Shown piece by piece: positions 35,294 through 47,190 of a DNA stretch of 64,000 bases. The translations under genes and the position numbers were made by a program. The notes under the pieces are model-generated. The model was not told where the DNA came from. It searched no databases and was given only the letters and a program-made list of their open reading frames with translations. Within the stretch, counting starts at the first letter, position 1; each line of letters opens with the position of its first letter. This DNA comes from Panagrolaimus kolymaensis (Eukaryota; Nematoda; Chromadorea; Rhabditida; Panagrolaimidae), in assembly GCA_028622995.1 (NCBI GenBank), contig JAJQJQ010000003.1:9672001-9736000 (forward strand), given 5' to 3'.

Positions 35294-38200
35294 TTAAAAA
35301 CTAATACAAATATTGCGATAAATAGAATTAAGAAGTGGAAAAGTCCCTTGTTTACAAGTATTTTCATTGTCATCATCATTAATGGTTATTAAACCAATTC
35401 CAGCAAAGCCTTCTCTGATGGCATATTTTGTTTTAAATGTTGATGTTACTTGAGTTTCATAATAAAATTTTTGATTGGCAGGTCCAACAGAAGAAACAGC
35501 CACGGAGGAATAAATAGTTTTACTCATAATAGCGTCAATAAAATTAGTTGTACAAACATCTGTCTGATCAAAATTTTGGGTAAAGCTTGTGTGTCCAGGT
35601 GTTCCATGTTGAACTATTACATATGCGGGGATATAAAAAAGTAATAATTCACGAAAAACACCTTGTTCAATCCAAGATTGCGTGATGGAATCCTAAATAT
35701 TAAAACGTTCAATATATTAAAAAGCTTCAATAGTCTAGAATTATTATTTTTTTAATAAAAAAAAGAAAATGAAATTTCACTCCACGCATCAAATCAGGTT
35801 ATGTTTTTTTACTCTCAGTGTTATGCAAAATTTATTTTTTTCCCAAAAACTAAATCTCCATGTTTTGATTGGTCAATATTTTTATTTTAGAGAATACCAA
35901 AAAACGAAATATGATAAATACCGAAAGTTTAAAATAAAAAACTTTAAACTTACAATTGAAAATTCTTTTTCTGCAAACAGTTGTGAAACCAAATGAGCTC
36001 CAGAATTTAATGGTGGAGGCTCTAAGATAATGCGATCTAATAAATTTAAAGTCATTATATCGTAAGCGGTTTCAAGATTCTTTTTCAAAGAAGGTATACG
36101 TAAAGCTAAGGTAACTGGACACTTATCTCCGCTGTTTTGAATCAGTTTAGCCTTCATTTCTTGAAGAAAGCTTCCAAAATGATCCTTGCTTTCAGAGGTA
36201 ATTTGTTGATCACAAAGAAATTCGACACCTCGGATTTGGTGTTTGATAATAGCTTCAAGTATGTTATTAATCAACGCTGAGCGTTCATATTCTAAAGAAA
36301 AGTTTATTTTAAAAATGTTTAAGCTTTTATATTTCTTTGAAACATGAAAATATGATATTGAAAGGAATAGCACAGTAAGTGAGTGACATATTTGAAAATT
36401 AATGAATGAGCGAAAATTCATACGCGTAAAAATGAGTGTAACACCATTTTTCTTTTCTTTTTTCCCTTTTTAAAAGCTGTTAAAAATGTTTTTAAAAGAG
36501 AAAAAGCCTAACATTTGCTTAATGTCATGCGCGAAAATGGTTTGCGTCACTAAACTTCCCGTTAAGTCGAATAATTTCAAAAGCACAAAGATTTTGGAAT
36601 ATGGAAATTTTTGACATGCTCGAGGATTTCATGTTCTAATTTAGTACTAATTTTTAAAAAGTTTAAAACCTGTTTCTTATGGTCTCTTTTTTCCGTAATT
36701 ACAAAAATTACTTTCACAAGTTTTTTGTATCAAAAACTAATTTCTTTAGTCTTTTTTTTCTTTCAGTACAAAATTTCAAAGATGTTTATTTAAAAAAAAC
36801 CGTTTAACTTACTCATAATATGAATGAATTCTTCAATTTCCATTTTACATACAACTTTTGCGATAACAGGGCGATTTCCGTTTTCAGCACTAACTTTAAC
36901 GAGGTCATTCAAAAGCTCTCCAAAAGCGTCATCAGGAAAAACAATTTCTTTATTTGAGTTTAATACAACTCCCTCTACTAATATTTCACTACACATTTTA
37001 AATGGGATTTGTTTCATCTTTAAAATATTTTCATGGGAAAGTTTATATCCACACGAAACATGGAAATCATGAGTGCAATTTCCTTTTTTTCTTCTTTCAA
37101 CAAATTCTTTGCTATCACAATATTTACAAACTTGGGACCTCATAATAGTTCGAAGTAAAAGGAATGGTCTCCATTTGGGACAAGTTGCTCTAATGTTATC
37201 CATTTCAATTGCATTTAATAACATACCTCCAAAATTATTCATTGATGCCCAAATTGTCTAAGATTAAAACAATATGAAATAATATTGTAAATAGAGGATA
37301 TATAATGCTTACTTTCATTCTAATTGAATTTTCATCGTCATAAGATACAAAGCGATTGTCCTTTGTGAGATATGGAACTCCAAGAAGATCGATATAATTT
37401 ACATTTGTGCTATAATCTTTGGCAATTTCACAAATCTACAAATATAATACTTTAAGAAGGAATATATGGATTATTGGGATTTTGATAAACAAAGCAAAAA
37501 AAAATAGAAAGTTTTTTAAAAGTTTTAGTGCTCGCTCTTCTTCGTTTGAGGCACTGAGATTTAAAAAAATCAAATTTACCTCTGATTGGGAAAGTGATGG
37601 AAAGTTTCCAACTTTAATGGTATTTTGAAATGGATTTAGAGCATTGCTATTTTCGTTTGCAATATCAATAAAATATGATCCCTTTCCTTCAGCTGTAACG
37701 CCTATAATAAGCTTTTGAACATTAATACCACGGCTGATCCAGTCAAAGGCTATACCTTCCTAAATAATCAATATTTATAAGAAAATTAACATTAAATGTT
37801 AAAAAAATAAAAATTTTGTCCAGAAATGACGAATAATAAACAAATCATGAACCTCCCATGATCAATGGAATAATTGTTTTTTCGAAATGATTTTTAGCTA
37901 AGAATACATATGATGTAACATTCCGTAATAAGTCTGACTTTCATTTTACAAAAAATGGATGTTATTCACTCCCAATTCTAACTTACAGTGGTTAATCTAT
38001 TATCAGTGAGAACAGATGAACTGGCAAAGAGAGGAGAATGATGAGAAGCATAAATTTTGTTGGGACCATGAAATTTGTAAGATTGGATTATAAAGAAATC
38101 AACTAATTTGTTAATAGTGTGAGCATGAAAATGCGAATTAAGAGAAAATTGAGGTGTAACTGAAATAATAAGCTGCTTGCTTGGCATTAGAGTACGAAGA

Positions 38201-40655
38201 TCTGACATAAAAAGTGCAATATTATGAAAATCATTTGCAGTTTCTGGATTTGATTTGGTCCATGCAATATTGATCCCATCCAAATCGTTTTCTTTAACAA
38301 ACTAAAATTCAAATAATTTAATTAAAGAAAGAAGTCAAGGGATTTACCATTTCGATGGCTTTCACGATGAGGTTTCGACGCTTTGTATGGCCAATAAATG
38401 ATCTCCACATTTCATTACTTTGAGAATCGCCGATTGAAAGAATGAATTTAGGCTTGTCGCCTCCTTCGCGCCATACTTTAAATTCCGTAATTCCTTTTTT
38501 AATAAAATCATTAATTTTTAATCCATGAGGGTGCTTAAAATTTGTTTGCAAAGACTCCATAATTGAAAGAATAAAAAAAACTTACGATCAAATCAGCAGC
38601 GACAAAAATTATATGGGAGCACCATGTAGTATCAAAAAAAATGGAATTAATTTCATAGCCAAGTCGTGGGGCGTAAGAGCACATGCGAATACACGATTGA
38701 GGTAGATACCTTTCTTCACCCTTTTCTTTCTTTTTACAAATAAATTCTTCCATAACTGTTTTATGGAGGGGGAAATGCCCTTTGCCACATAAGTTATATT
38801 TGTCATCAGGTGTGAGACTAAAGCCAATGCCTTTGAACTTTTGCTCTCCTATCCAATTTACTTTTTTTTTAAACGAAATATGATCAGGTAATATAGCTGA
38901 AACCCAAATTCCAGAATTTGTGAATGAAACCGTTTCAGTTAAATTATTATAAAAAAGGGTAGCTTCATCAACATCTTTGCATATTTCATAATATGCTAAT
39001 TTTCCATCTTTTCGATGTGTTACTTTTCCAGGAGGGCCAACCCCCATAACTTTTCCACCATGTTTTAAATTCTGTTCGTCAAAAATTCGGTATGATCTTG
39101 ACCAAGTGGAAATCCCAATAATAATCTTACTTTCTGGAACTCCATAAAAAAGGAGTAAAGCTAATAAAAACACATTAATTATAAAAAATGTTATAAGGTT
39201 AACAAAAGCTTACCTGCATTTTCTTTAATACTATCTTTTTCAGTGACATTGGAAGAACTCGAAATATAAAGAGGATCAACAGTAATAGCAGTATTTGAAG
39301 TAAAAAAATCATTATCATGGATTAAATAGAATGCGTTGATTAAAGGTATGATTTTTGGTAAATCCCGATGAACTTTTTCGATTTGTTGAGCAATAAGAGT
39401 CAAAATTACCTAAAAAATAATATAAATTATTTAACTGATTCTTTTTTCTACAAATATGAGTTTTTGGTGTAGCAAAATTTGTATATAATCTTTTGTTTGA
39501 ATTAAAATAATTCCTTATTTTCTTTTTTATGCGCTTTGTCAAAGATTTCAAAAATTCAAACTTTTTTACGATTCAACTTCTATAATCTGAATATTTTTAA
39601 AGAAATAAAATTAAATTTACATCAACGTTTTGCTTTGATTTTTTAATCTCTGCTTTCAAAATTGTTAGGAAGTTAACCATTCCATTGTTCCATGTTGTTA
39701 AACTTTCACTATGAATTAAAATCCCATCCATTTTATAATTTTTAACGAACGTGATAATATGATGTGCCATTTTAGTTCGAGACATTTCGCTCTCCATGAA
39801 ACCAAGATCACCATCGACGAAAATAAAAAAATATAATTTTTGAACAGGATTTTTAAATGTTGTTTTAAAATCATGAATTTTGTCCAAATTTGTTCGACCA
39901 CTTTCATCAGATGTGGTATCATAAATTGATGAAAATTTTAAGTGAAAGTCTGTTATATCGGCTGCTGTTTCGACAAATAGAGGACCGTAAATAATATGGG
40001 TGCAAGTTAAATTTTTGTAAAGATCAATATCAAGGGGGAAGTACTAAAAAAATTGGATATATTCTTTCTGTCCTATAATTACTTCTTAAAAAGTACATAC
40101 TGGGTTGGGTTGTACCAAGCAAAAAATTGAACAGCCCTCTGTTTCGGTATCAGCGACAGTGTCATGAATGGAAGCAAAGCAATTCAAAGCAAGAATGAAA
40201 ACAATCATGAACATGCCCTTTTGAGAATGCTTTCTAACCAACATTCTGAAAATTAATAAATTTATATATACAAGGCAAAAACCGTGAAAAGCGGGAATAA
40301 AGAAAAAAAAATTATTAAAAATCAAATGATGAGACAAATGCTAAAGAATTTTTTTTATTAAAGCTTTGACTTTGTTGCTCTAACATTTTACACCCAAATC
40401 TTATCGATTTTATTTTCAAAAACGCGAAATAATAAGAGAACATTGTCAAAAAACATCTTACATATGGGTTTTTTTTATTACGGAAGGAGGTTCTTTTGGA
40501 AAAAATGAACGAACGCCTTTTTTAACCATTTGGTTTGTATAATCGGACCGACAAGAGCAATAATTTGGGTAGTAAGCAACGATGAGCCAAGGCAAAAACT
40601 TCATGACGCCAGTTTTTCTGCTGTTGTTAAGGCGAACACTTTTTGACATATTCAT
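35294..40655 (-). CDS. Three-domain GH18 chitinase-like protein (probable pseudo-enzyme), membrane-anchored
   Basis: Twelve exons (40655-40462, 40245-40101, 40043-39621, 39409-39214, 39160-38586, 38554-38348, 38301-37987, 37759-37580, 37435-37313, 37257-36813, 36291-35954, 35692-35294) splice with every phase closing into 1179 residues. A single hydrophobic segment (GMFMIVFILALNCFAS, about residues 75-92) follows a basic N-terminus, suggesting a type II membrane protein. Three GH18-like barrels follow. Each has the family framework: YFPLDIDLYKNLTCTHIIYG in domain 1, VPESKIIIGISTWSRSYR as the late strand, and FKGIGFSL or FAGIGLIT plus a Cys and HFPL/TFPLL at domain ends. The DxxDxDxE active-site motif is lost in each: DGILIHSE keeps Glu but not the Asp pair, DGINIAWT loses Glu, and RGVEFLCD loses nearly all. 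Chitin hydrolysis is therefore unlikely; sugar binding or scaffolding is possible. It resembles the nematode chitinase-like (chil) families. The acceptor at 38554 is the weakest junction. Confidence 0.82.
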
Positions 40656-41065
40656 TCTTTTTTAAACATTTTTGGTCGTGGACCATTGAATGGGAGGCTA
40701 TTAATGAATAACTGTTTCATAAAAAATATTGAAGCAAAGCAATGGTTTTTTTGAATCATACCCTACCCAAAAAATAGATAAAAAAACGAAACATTTTTTT
40801 AATGTAAAGCCTTTTTTGCAAAAAAATTATAAAAATAATTTATTTTACTAAACAGAATTGTAATATAAAAACAGTGATAACAAAAACTAAACATTTTTAA
40901 TAAAACAAGTGCCAATTACGATATTAAAAATAATATAATGATAAATGACAGTAGTAGATTCAAATTAAATGTATATCCACATTAAAAAAATCGGTGGAAA
41001 AAAATAATACATATATTATTCTTTTATAAAAATAGGTAGGTAGTAAAAAAAAAATATATATTATA
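40656..41065. other. Short intergenic region
   Basis: About 400 bp of AT-rich DNA holding the 3' UTR of vps-26 and the promoter of the GH18-like gene. No feature is supported. Confidence 0.5.
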
Positions 41066-42569
41066 TTAGGTTGCAATTGTTGTTGGTGAAGAAGCATCAA
41101 CTTCAGCAGCAGCAGTCGCAGAAGCTTCATTTTCAGCAACATTAGTGGTGGTATTTTTTGTTGTTTCTACTGTAATAATTGTTGCTTTTTCATTGTCGTC
41201 GTCGTCATCGTCTGGTTGTTCTTCATCTTCGGGAGTAATAGGAGCAGAAATTATTTCTTCTTCATGCTGGACAATAATAACTTGTGTTGGATCATTTTCG
41301 GGAGTAGTTACTTCTCCATCTTCATCTTCTCCTCCTTCACCTAATTGTTGTTGAGTATCAGGCGAGACTGCGGCGGTATTATTAGCAGAAATTGAATTTG
41401 ATGTTGTTGTGCCTCGAAGTTGTTCAGATAAATTATGATTTCGAAGTGGAAGTTCTGCTTTGCGAAAAAGTGTAATTTCTTGTTGCTTAAAATATCGTCG
41501 ATCTTCTTCATCAATTAAAACAAGATTCAAAAAATATCGAACAGAAAAGCGTTTACATATTTCTCTCATCGTTGGACCCAAATCATACCCAGAAAGAAAC
41601 AATCGAATGGGAATTGTTTCACCTTTAACTGGGGCACCATCCATTATTTCATATTTAGCAATGGTTTCATTTTCATTGTATGTATTTGACCCGGTTCCAA
41701 CTGATTCCCGCTTAATAATTGCAATTTCCATATACTTAATTTTAATTCGAACTAGTAAAAAATATATTTTTCCAACAATCACGTCTTTTAAATGGTATCT
41801 AAAAAAATTACGGTAAAAGGGCCACAGTTTTAGATTTTAGGCATACCTTGAACGATTATATTCAAATTCAATATGAAGACAATCTTCAATTCCAACTTCC
41901 ATTTTTAAATTAACATCAGTATCTGGGTAAGTGGATAAACTATGGACGAGAATGTCATGTTCTTTAACAATATCCGTCAATCGACGTTTAATGGTTACTC
42001 GAACAAAGTATCTAAAACAAACTGATTTTATCGATATCTCAAAAAAAAAAGAAGCATTGGCTAACCTTAGTTTAACATTGCACCCAATATAAGATTCATA
42101 TGATTTGGAAACATTGCCAAAATAAAACGGAAATTTTGTATTATTTTCAAGAATTTCGCCGGGTCGAGCGAGCTCCTTCGAAAGTGAAACAAAATCATAC
42201 GTGTTTCCTCGATCATAATAAGCTTCTAAAATTATTACCTTTTTACTAATGCAAAAAGTAAAAACTAAAAAATATATACCTATTTGTCCAATAAAATCAA
42301 CTCGAATTCCATTATGCTCAAGTTTTTGATTAGCTTTTTTCAAAGTTATACTAATCTCCCCGGAGACAGGTTCACCATCAAAATAAAGAAACATTTCTTC
42401 AATGTTTCCATCTTCATTGCGAATGGATGCTTTTTTACGTGTATTTTCATCGCTGAGACGAATGGCAATATCCGCAGATTGACCAAATCCAAAAAAAGAC
42501 TGAAAGTGGAAAGAAAAAAATAATAAACAAATCAAAAAAGTGGTGACACATCAATTAACTTACAACCAT
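41066..42569 (-). CDS. vps-26: Retromer subunit VPS26
   Basis: VPS26 is the arrestin-fold subunit of the retromer cargo-recognition complex (with VPS35 and VPS29), which retrieves membrane proteins from endosomes. Five exons (42569-42564, 42499-42280, 42225-42066, 42011-41847, 41798-41066) splice in phase into 427 residues. Family landmarks are FFGFGQSADIAIRL, FLYFDGEPVSGEI, GIRVDFIGQIE, YDFVSLSKELARPGE, YIGCNVKLRYFVRVTIKRR, GKIYFLLVRIKIKYMEIAI and GETIPIRLFLSGYDLGPTMR. The first coding exon is only ATGGTT, cut by an intron. The core matches the usual 330 residues. The extra roughly 100 residues at the C-terminus are acidic, Thr/Ala-rich and presumably disordered, with a poly-Asp run. The gene is head-to-head with the mS37 gene, 361 bp away, so a shared promoter region is likely. 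Confidence 0.95.
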
Positions 42570-42930
42570 CGATAGTTTTTTGCAATTTTTACTGGAAGTT
42601 TACGGCAGTCTAATGTTTTAAATATTGGATCAAAAACTTGGGGGAAATATTAATAGTATTATAAGTTATCAAAAAATGGAGGAAAGAAAATAAAAGAAGA
42701 AAAATTTGTAAGCGAATTTGAAGGGCAAAAAAAAATAAAAGAAAAGATGATTGACGCAAAAAAAAGGAAGCAACGAACAAAAACTTTTTTCATTTTGAAT
42801 GCAAAAAAAGTCCTGCAACGATTTTTTTTTCAGCGTCAAACAAAAATATTTGTTTGCAACATTTTTTTTTGCTCGAAAAAGTTTGATTCTTCAAAGTTAA
42901 AAAATACGTGTAAAAAATAATAAACCAATC
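42570..42930. promoter_or_regulatory. Bidirectional promoter region of vps-26 and mS37
   Basis: This 361-bp AT-rich spacer lies between the divergent start codons of two housekeeping genes. It is the only room for the promoters of both. I see no recognised motif beyond long A and T tracts. Confidence 0.4.
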
Positions 42931-43440
42931 ATGTTTTTATCACCTTTGAGAGAAATGCCAAAATATTGTACTCGACCATTGTTACCGAAGAAATCATATT
43001 TTCAAGAAATTCATCCATTATGTTTAAAGAATGAAGTTGCAATTCGTCGTATGCAAGCTCCAGGTAAGTTTTTCTTTTTATCATTTTTTGTGAGACTTTA
43101 ACCTTCTTTTTTAGGTGGTTCATGTACTCAAGAACTTCAAGCTCTTTTTGGATGTTTAAAGAAATGGGAATTTGATGATCTACCTTGTGAGAAACTTCAT
43201 GGAGAATATATGAGATGTGTTCAATCTGCTGAGAAAGCTGTAAAAGATTTCAAAGAAGGTGCAAAGAAAGGTATTCTTGGTGAAGGAACTTCTAAACTTT
43301 CAACTGCACAATTCAATAAAATTATGGCAATGTATCCTCAACCTGATCTTGGAATACACGATCGTCGAATGAAACGCCTTTCAACTCAATCATATGCTGA
43401 TGATCTTTATCGACGCAAGGATAAAAATAAGCCAAATTAG
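42931..43440 (+). CDS. Mitochondrial small-subunit ribosomal protein mS37 (CHCHD1)
   Basis: Two exons (42931-43063, 43115-43440) give 152 residues. The twin CX9C motif of the CHCH fold is intact: C-TQELQALFG-C and C-EKLHGEYMR-C, which form disulphides through the Mia40 pathway in the intermembrane space. The arrangement (basic N-terminus, a Cys pair, KKWEFDDLPC, then a C-terminal stretch with LSTAQFNKIMAMYPQP) parallels human CHCHD1, where WKQNEFRDDAC and LLPNKLNKLLQRFPNKP occupy the same places. CHCHD1 is the small mitoribosomal subunit protein mS37. The final 30 residues (RRMKRLSTQSYADDLYRRK) are an extension. The gene converges on the SLC37-like gene, with stop codons 93 bp apart, so 3' UTRs probably overlap. 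Part of this 3' end is duplicated at 46251 onward. Confidence 0.85.
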
Positions 43441-43533
43441 AAGTAATCATTTATTGTATGTATGTTTGTTGGTTTTTTTCTTTGAGAAATTATGTTAGAT
43501 AAAGTAGTGAATTAACTTTTTGTATATTTATTA

Positions 43534-44909
43534 TTATTGAATATGGAGAGGAAATCTCCAAGTAATAAAGATGAGTAAAATGAAAATGTATAGTTGTATT
43601 TGAAAGATGTCTATTAAAGAGGTAAACCCGTTGTTTTCTATGTAAGTAGCAAGTGGAGAACCAGTAGCAATGGGACCAAGGTTGGATAAGAAGGATACGA
43701 CAGCACTGACTGATGCACTCATATGAATTGGAGCTGCATCAGCTGACATCATACCATATAAGTTAATACAAGCGTAAGTAGTTGCACCAATGATGAAACT
43801 ATTGAAAGTTTGATTTCTCTAAAAAGTGATTTAGTAAAGTTTCTTTACTAACTATTAGTTTACTTACATCAGGGAGAAAGAAATTGCATGTTGAAATAAA
43901 CATTATGCCTGTACATAGACTTGCCACATTCCATCGAGCGACATCCTTTCCATATCTTTGCTCCAATAATTGAACAATGACACCGGATACAAATCCACCA
44001 ATAACTCCACCCATTTCAAATAAAAATGAACATTCTTTAAAGTTTATATTATCCTTTTTAAGCTCAGAAAGATATACAGGAGCCCACATTTCATAAACAG
44101 ATCTAACTTCAACAGCAAAAAATAAGAATATGGCTATTTTCCAAGTTACTAAAGAGAATAAAGCTTGGGTAAAGATTGATTTCTTGGATTCTGTTTTCTT
44201 TGTTTGTTTTGATGGAGTTTGAGATGGTGTTTCTTCTTTCCTCAAGCATGTGTAAACTGCTCCAGCTAATAGAAGGCCATATAATCCTGTAAACCAAAGT
44301 GATCAAGTACATTATAAAGGTGTCATCTAACCGCAATACCAACACATTTCTCTCCATGGCTTAATGGTAATAACTGAAGCAAGCATTCCACTAACATTAT
44401 TGGTGCAACTCATGATTGTGAAAAGGATTGTGAATCGTTGGCTTGAATAATTCTAAAATGCTATTCCATAATCTTCAATATCCTTTAAAAGTTAATCTTT
44501 TACTTCTTTCAAAAATTTTACAGCAGCCAACCAGGCTCCTCCTTGGAATAATGCTGTCATTGGAATCCAAATAAATAACTCATTGGTGGAAGAAGCTTGA
44601 GATAATCCAAGTAAAGCAAAACTTACAGCTCCAACACTCATTGCTAAAACTTTTGCAGGAGTAATTACATCATTCATGGAGCCAAGGATAAGCTTCGATG
44701 CTGTATAACAAATGGAATATATTGAAACAATGTTTCCTATAAAAACATTTTGGTAGTTAAATCGCTTCTTAAATTTTTATCTTTTACAAACCATAATCGC
44801 TTTTAGTATAATCTAAATCTTTCGATGTTTCTGTTGGAAATAAGAAAAATATTCGTCGAAAATAAACTAATGATGAATAACTAACAAAAACTAATAAAAA
44901 TTTCAGCAT
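43534..44909 (-). CDS. Major facilitator transporter, SLC37 (glucose-6-phosphate exchanger) type
   Basis: The gene starts at the ATG at 44909 (MLKFLLVFVSYSSLVYFRRI) and is spread over about five exons with short introns. SLC37/GlpT features can be read in order: YTKSDYG, then SICYTASKLILGSMND (helix 2 with a basic/acidic turn), GAVSFALLGLSQASS, ALFQGGAWLAAVKFLKE, a cytoplasmic loop rich in Lys/Thr, VYEMWAPVYLSEL with FLFEMGGVIGGFVSG (matching the W-x-x-x-YLxE and FExGGxxG motifs of SLC37A4), and MSADAAPIHMSASVSAVVSFLSN near the end. SLC37 proteins exchange sugar phosphates for phosphate across the ER membrane. It is head-to-head with TIM17 and tail-to-tail with mS37. Minor uncertainty concerns a short intron after FLKE (donor GTAAAA). 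Its 3' end has a decayed copy at 46.4-46.6 kb. Confidence 0.8.
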
Positions 44910-45556
44910 TTTTAAAGAAATATATCATCCATTAATTGTTCAGGTTCAATCGTTTGATTGCCAATGGAACAATGTGTTAGTGATGTTTGTTGTTTGTTTG
45001 AAGGAAGAACCAAAAATTTTGTTGCAACCACCAAATGTTTTGCCTTGATTCATTTTTATAAATTACCTACAAGCTTTATATTTTTTTTCTCATTGACTCA
45101 ATCATGTCTAAGATATTTATAATGTTAGAAAATCATGGTTTCATTATTATTCAATCATTTTTTTGCTTTTTGTTTACATTTTTTTTCTCACAAAAATTAA
45201 CATTTTTTTAACCATCAAAGTCCAAGAAAAAAGGTTGCTGTTTTGTTTTTTACTTTTTGGAGAAATTCAAGTTTGCCATTTGCATTAATATTCTTACCAC
45301 GACAGTTTCATCATGCGAGTTCGAGATTTATGAAGAAAGCTTTTAGTCAAAAAAAATAAGAAACTTTCACGTTTGTTTGTCACTTTTTTAATGCTTTTTT
45401 CTGCCTTCAAAGTTTAAAATATATGGTTTTATTGTTTCTATTGATACCTTTTCGTCGTGTCCATTATGTATCGCGTTTATACTACCTTTCTGTTCAAACC
45501 GAATTTACTCATTTTCTTTTTTAGGGCTATCTAGCTGATTGGGTTACATTACAAAT
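44910..45556. promoter_or_regulatory. Divergent promoter region of SLC37-like and TIM17 genes
   Basis: This 650-bp spacer separates two start codons on opposite strands. An acceptor-like CTTTTTTAG lies about 35 nt before the TIM17 ATG, suggesting leader trans-splicing there. No other feature is seen. Confidence 0.4.
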
Positions 45557-46248
45557 ATGGAAGAATATTCACGTGAGCCATGGTAAATTACTTCTTGTTT
45601 GTTACATACTATATATATGTTATACTTTTTCAGCCCTTATCGAATTGGTGATGATATTGGAAGTGCATTTTCTATGGGACTCATTGGTGGTAGCATATTT
45701 CATTCGTTTACAGGATACAGACATGCAGCAAAAGGTCAAAAACTCATTAGTATGTTTCGTGAAGTTCGAACAAGAAGTGCTTTAACTGGTGTGCAATTTG
45801 CGGCATGGGGTGGAATGTTCTCAACTATCGATTGTTGTATGGTTGCTATTCGTAAAAAGGTATGACTTTTTCTTTTACTGTTTATCTTTTGTTTCTGTTT
45901 ATAACTGTTGCAATGTATTCACTTTTCATTTACTTCAAGAAAGTTGTCTCGTTGTATTACAATAGAAGCATTATAATATATTGTCAACTAAATCGTTAAC
46001 TTTCTAATTCAACATCTTGATTTCAGGAAGATCCGTTTAATTCTATTGCTTCTGGTGGTCTTACTGGCGCTCTACTGGCTGTACGTTCTGGGCCAAAAGT
46101 CATGGCAGGATCAGCGTTACTTGGTGCAGTTATTTTAGCAATGATTGAAGGTGTTGGTTTGGTGACTTCTAGATGGATGGGTACTATGTTTGATCCTACT
46201 CAACAGCCTCCTACAGAACTTGATGATCCGAAAGTATTACGGGCTTAA
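45557..46248 (+). CDS. Mitochondrial inner-membrane translocase subunit TIM17
   Basis: TIM17 is a core subunit of the TIM23 presequence translocase in the mitochondrial inner membrane. Three exons (45557-45582, 45634-45859, 46027-46248) splice in phase into 157 residues. The N-terminus MEEYSREPCPYRIGDDIGSA is the classical Tim17 start. Four hydrophobic segments follow with the glycine-rich pattern of the Tim17/22/23 family (FSMGLIGGSIFHSFTGYR, GVQFAAWGGMFSTIDCCMV, DPFNSIASGGLTGALLAVRS, GSALLGAVILAMIEGVGL). The intramembrane Cys residues used in the Tim17 disulphide (PCPYRI and DCCM) are present. Immediately after the stop codon the DNA becomes a decayed copy of the mS37/SLC37 3' junction, so the native 3' UTR has apparently been replaced or interrupted. 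Confidence 0.94.
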
Positions 46249-46250
46249 CA

Positions 46251-46575
46251 ATCGTCGAATGAAACGACTTTCAACTCAATTATATGCTGATGATCTTTAT
46301 CAACAGAAACCAAATTAGAAGTAATCATTTATTGTATGTTTTTTGTTGTCTTTAGAAATTATGTTAGATAAAGTAGTGAATTAACTTATCTTTTTGTGTG
46401 TATGTTTTATAATGAATATGGAGAACTAATATCCAAATAGTAAACTCATTGTTTTCATTGTAAGTAGCAAGAGGAGAGCTAGTTGCAATTGGTCAAGATT
46501 GGATACGAATGAAACAACCCTATTGACTGATGCATTTTTATGAACTGTTGTTGCAGCATCCACTGAGAAAGGATT
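46251..46575. pseudogene. Decayed segmental duplicate of the mS37-SLC37 convergent 3' junction
   Basis: The stretch starting ATCGTCGAATGAAACG matches 43361 onward: the last 25 or so codons of mS37 (with a short deletion before the KPN-stop), then its 3' UTR (GAAGTAATCATTTATTGTATG), then, on the minus strand, the terminal exon of the SLC37-like gene (parental SADAAPIHMSASVSAVVSFL against SVDAATTVHKNASVNRVVSF here). Substitutions, a deletion of about 55 bp and frame changes show it is non-functional. It begins 3 bp after the TIM17 stop codon and so is probably transcribed as TIM17 3' UTR. Confidence 0.85.
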
Positions 46576-47190
46576 GCTCAATGTAAAGGACGATGTATAA
46601 ATGGGAATGGTTCTCTTGAAAGTCATGTATCTGCATTTCATCTTATTTTTAATTTGTATCAATAAACATTTTATAATCAATCTTTATTATGTAAAAGCAA
46701 ATAGTTACATAGAAAAGAAACAAGTCGGAACAAAGTAAATTGGGAATGGATATAGCCAATTAACTATGGAAAAGTTCTGAATGTTTAATTGTTGAATATA
46801 GTCATTTGGTTGATAATATTTAGAGCTTGCTATATAGCCTTTAATGATTGTTGTTTACTCTTAGTAAGATTAAACGGAAAGCTTCATATGCCCAATAGCT
46901 AAACTGCTATAACTCTCTGAAGCTAAAAAAAATGACCATTTTGACAAATAAAAAGAACTGTGCTTTATGGTGGAGGATAAATGGTTCATTATTCTCTAAT
47001 ATAAAATGTTTTCTGAAGCGAAAATTTTATAAATATGTTTAAAAAAATAGTTGAAAGTTTTTTCTTATTTTCGTTGCTTTTTCATATATTTTTTTCTCTT
47101 AAATATTTGTCATATCTGCTTTAATTTTTATTTTCAGCAACAACATTCTTTTTTATTCTTGACCGTTTAATAACTACTTTTAAAAAAGGT
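46576..47190. other. Intergenic region, no gene seen
   Basis: AT-rich spacer between the duplicated junction and the third family A locus. Nothing supported beyond a probable promoter just upstream of 47191. Confidence 0.5.
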
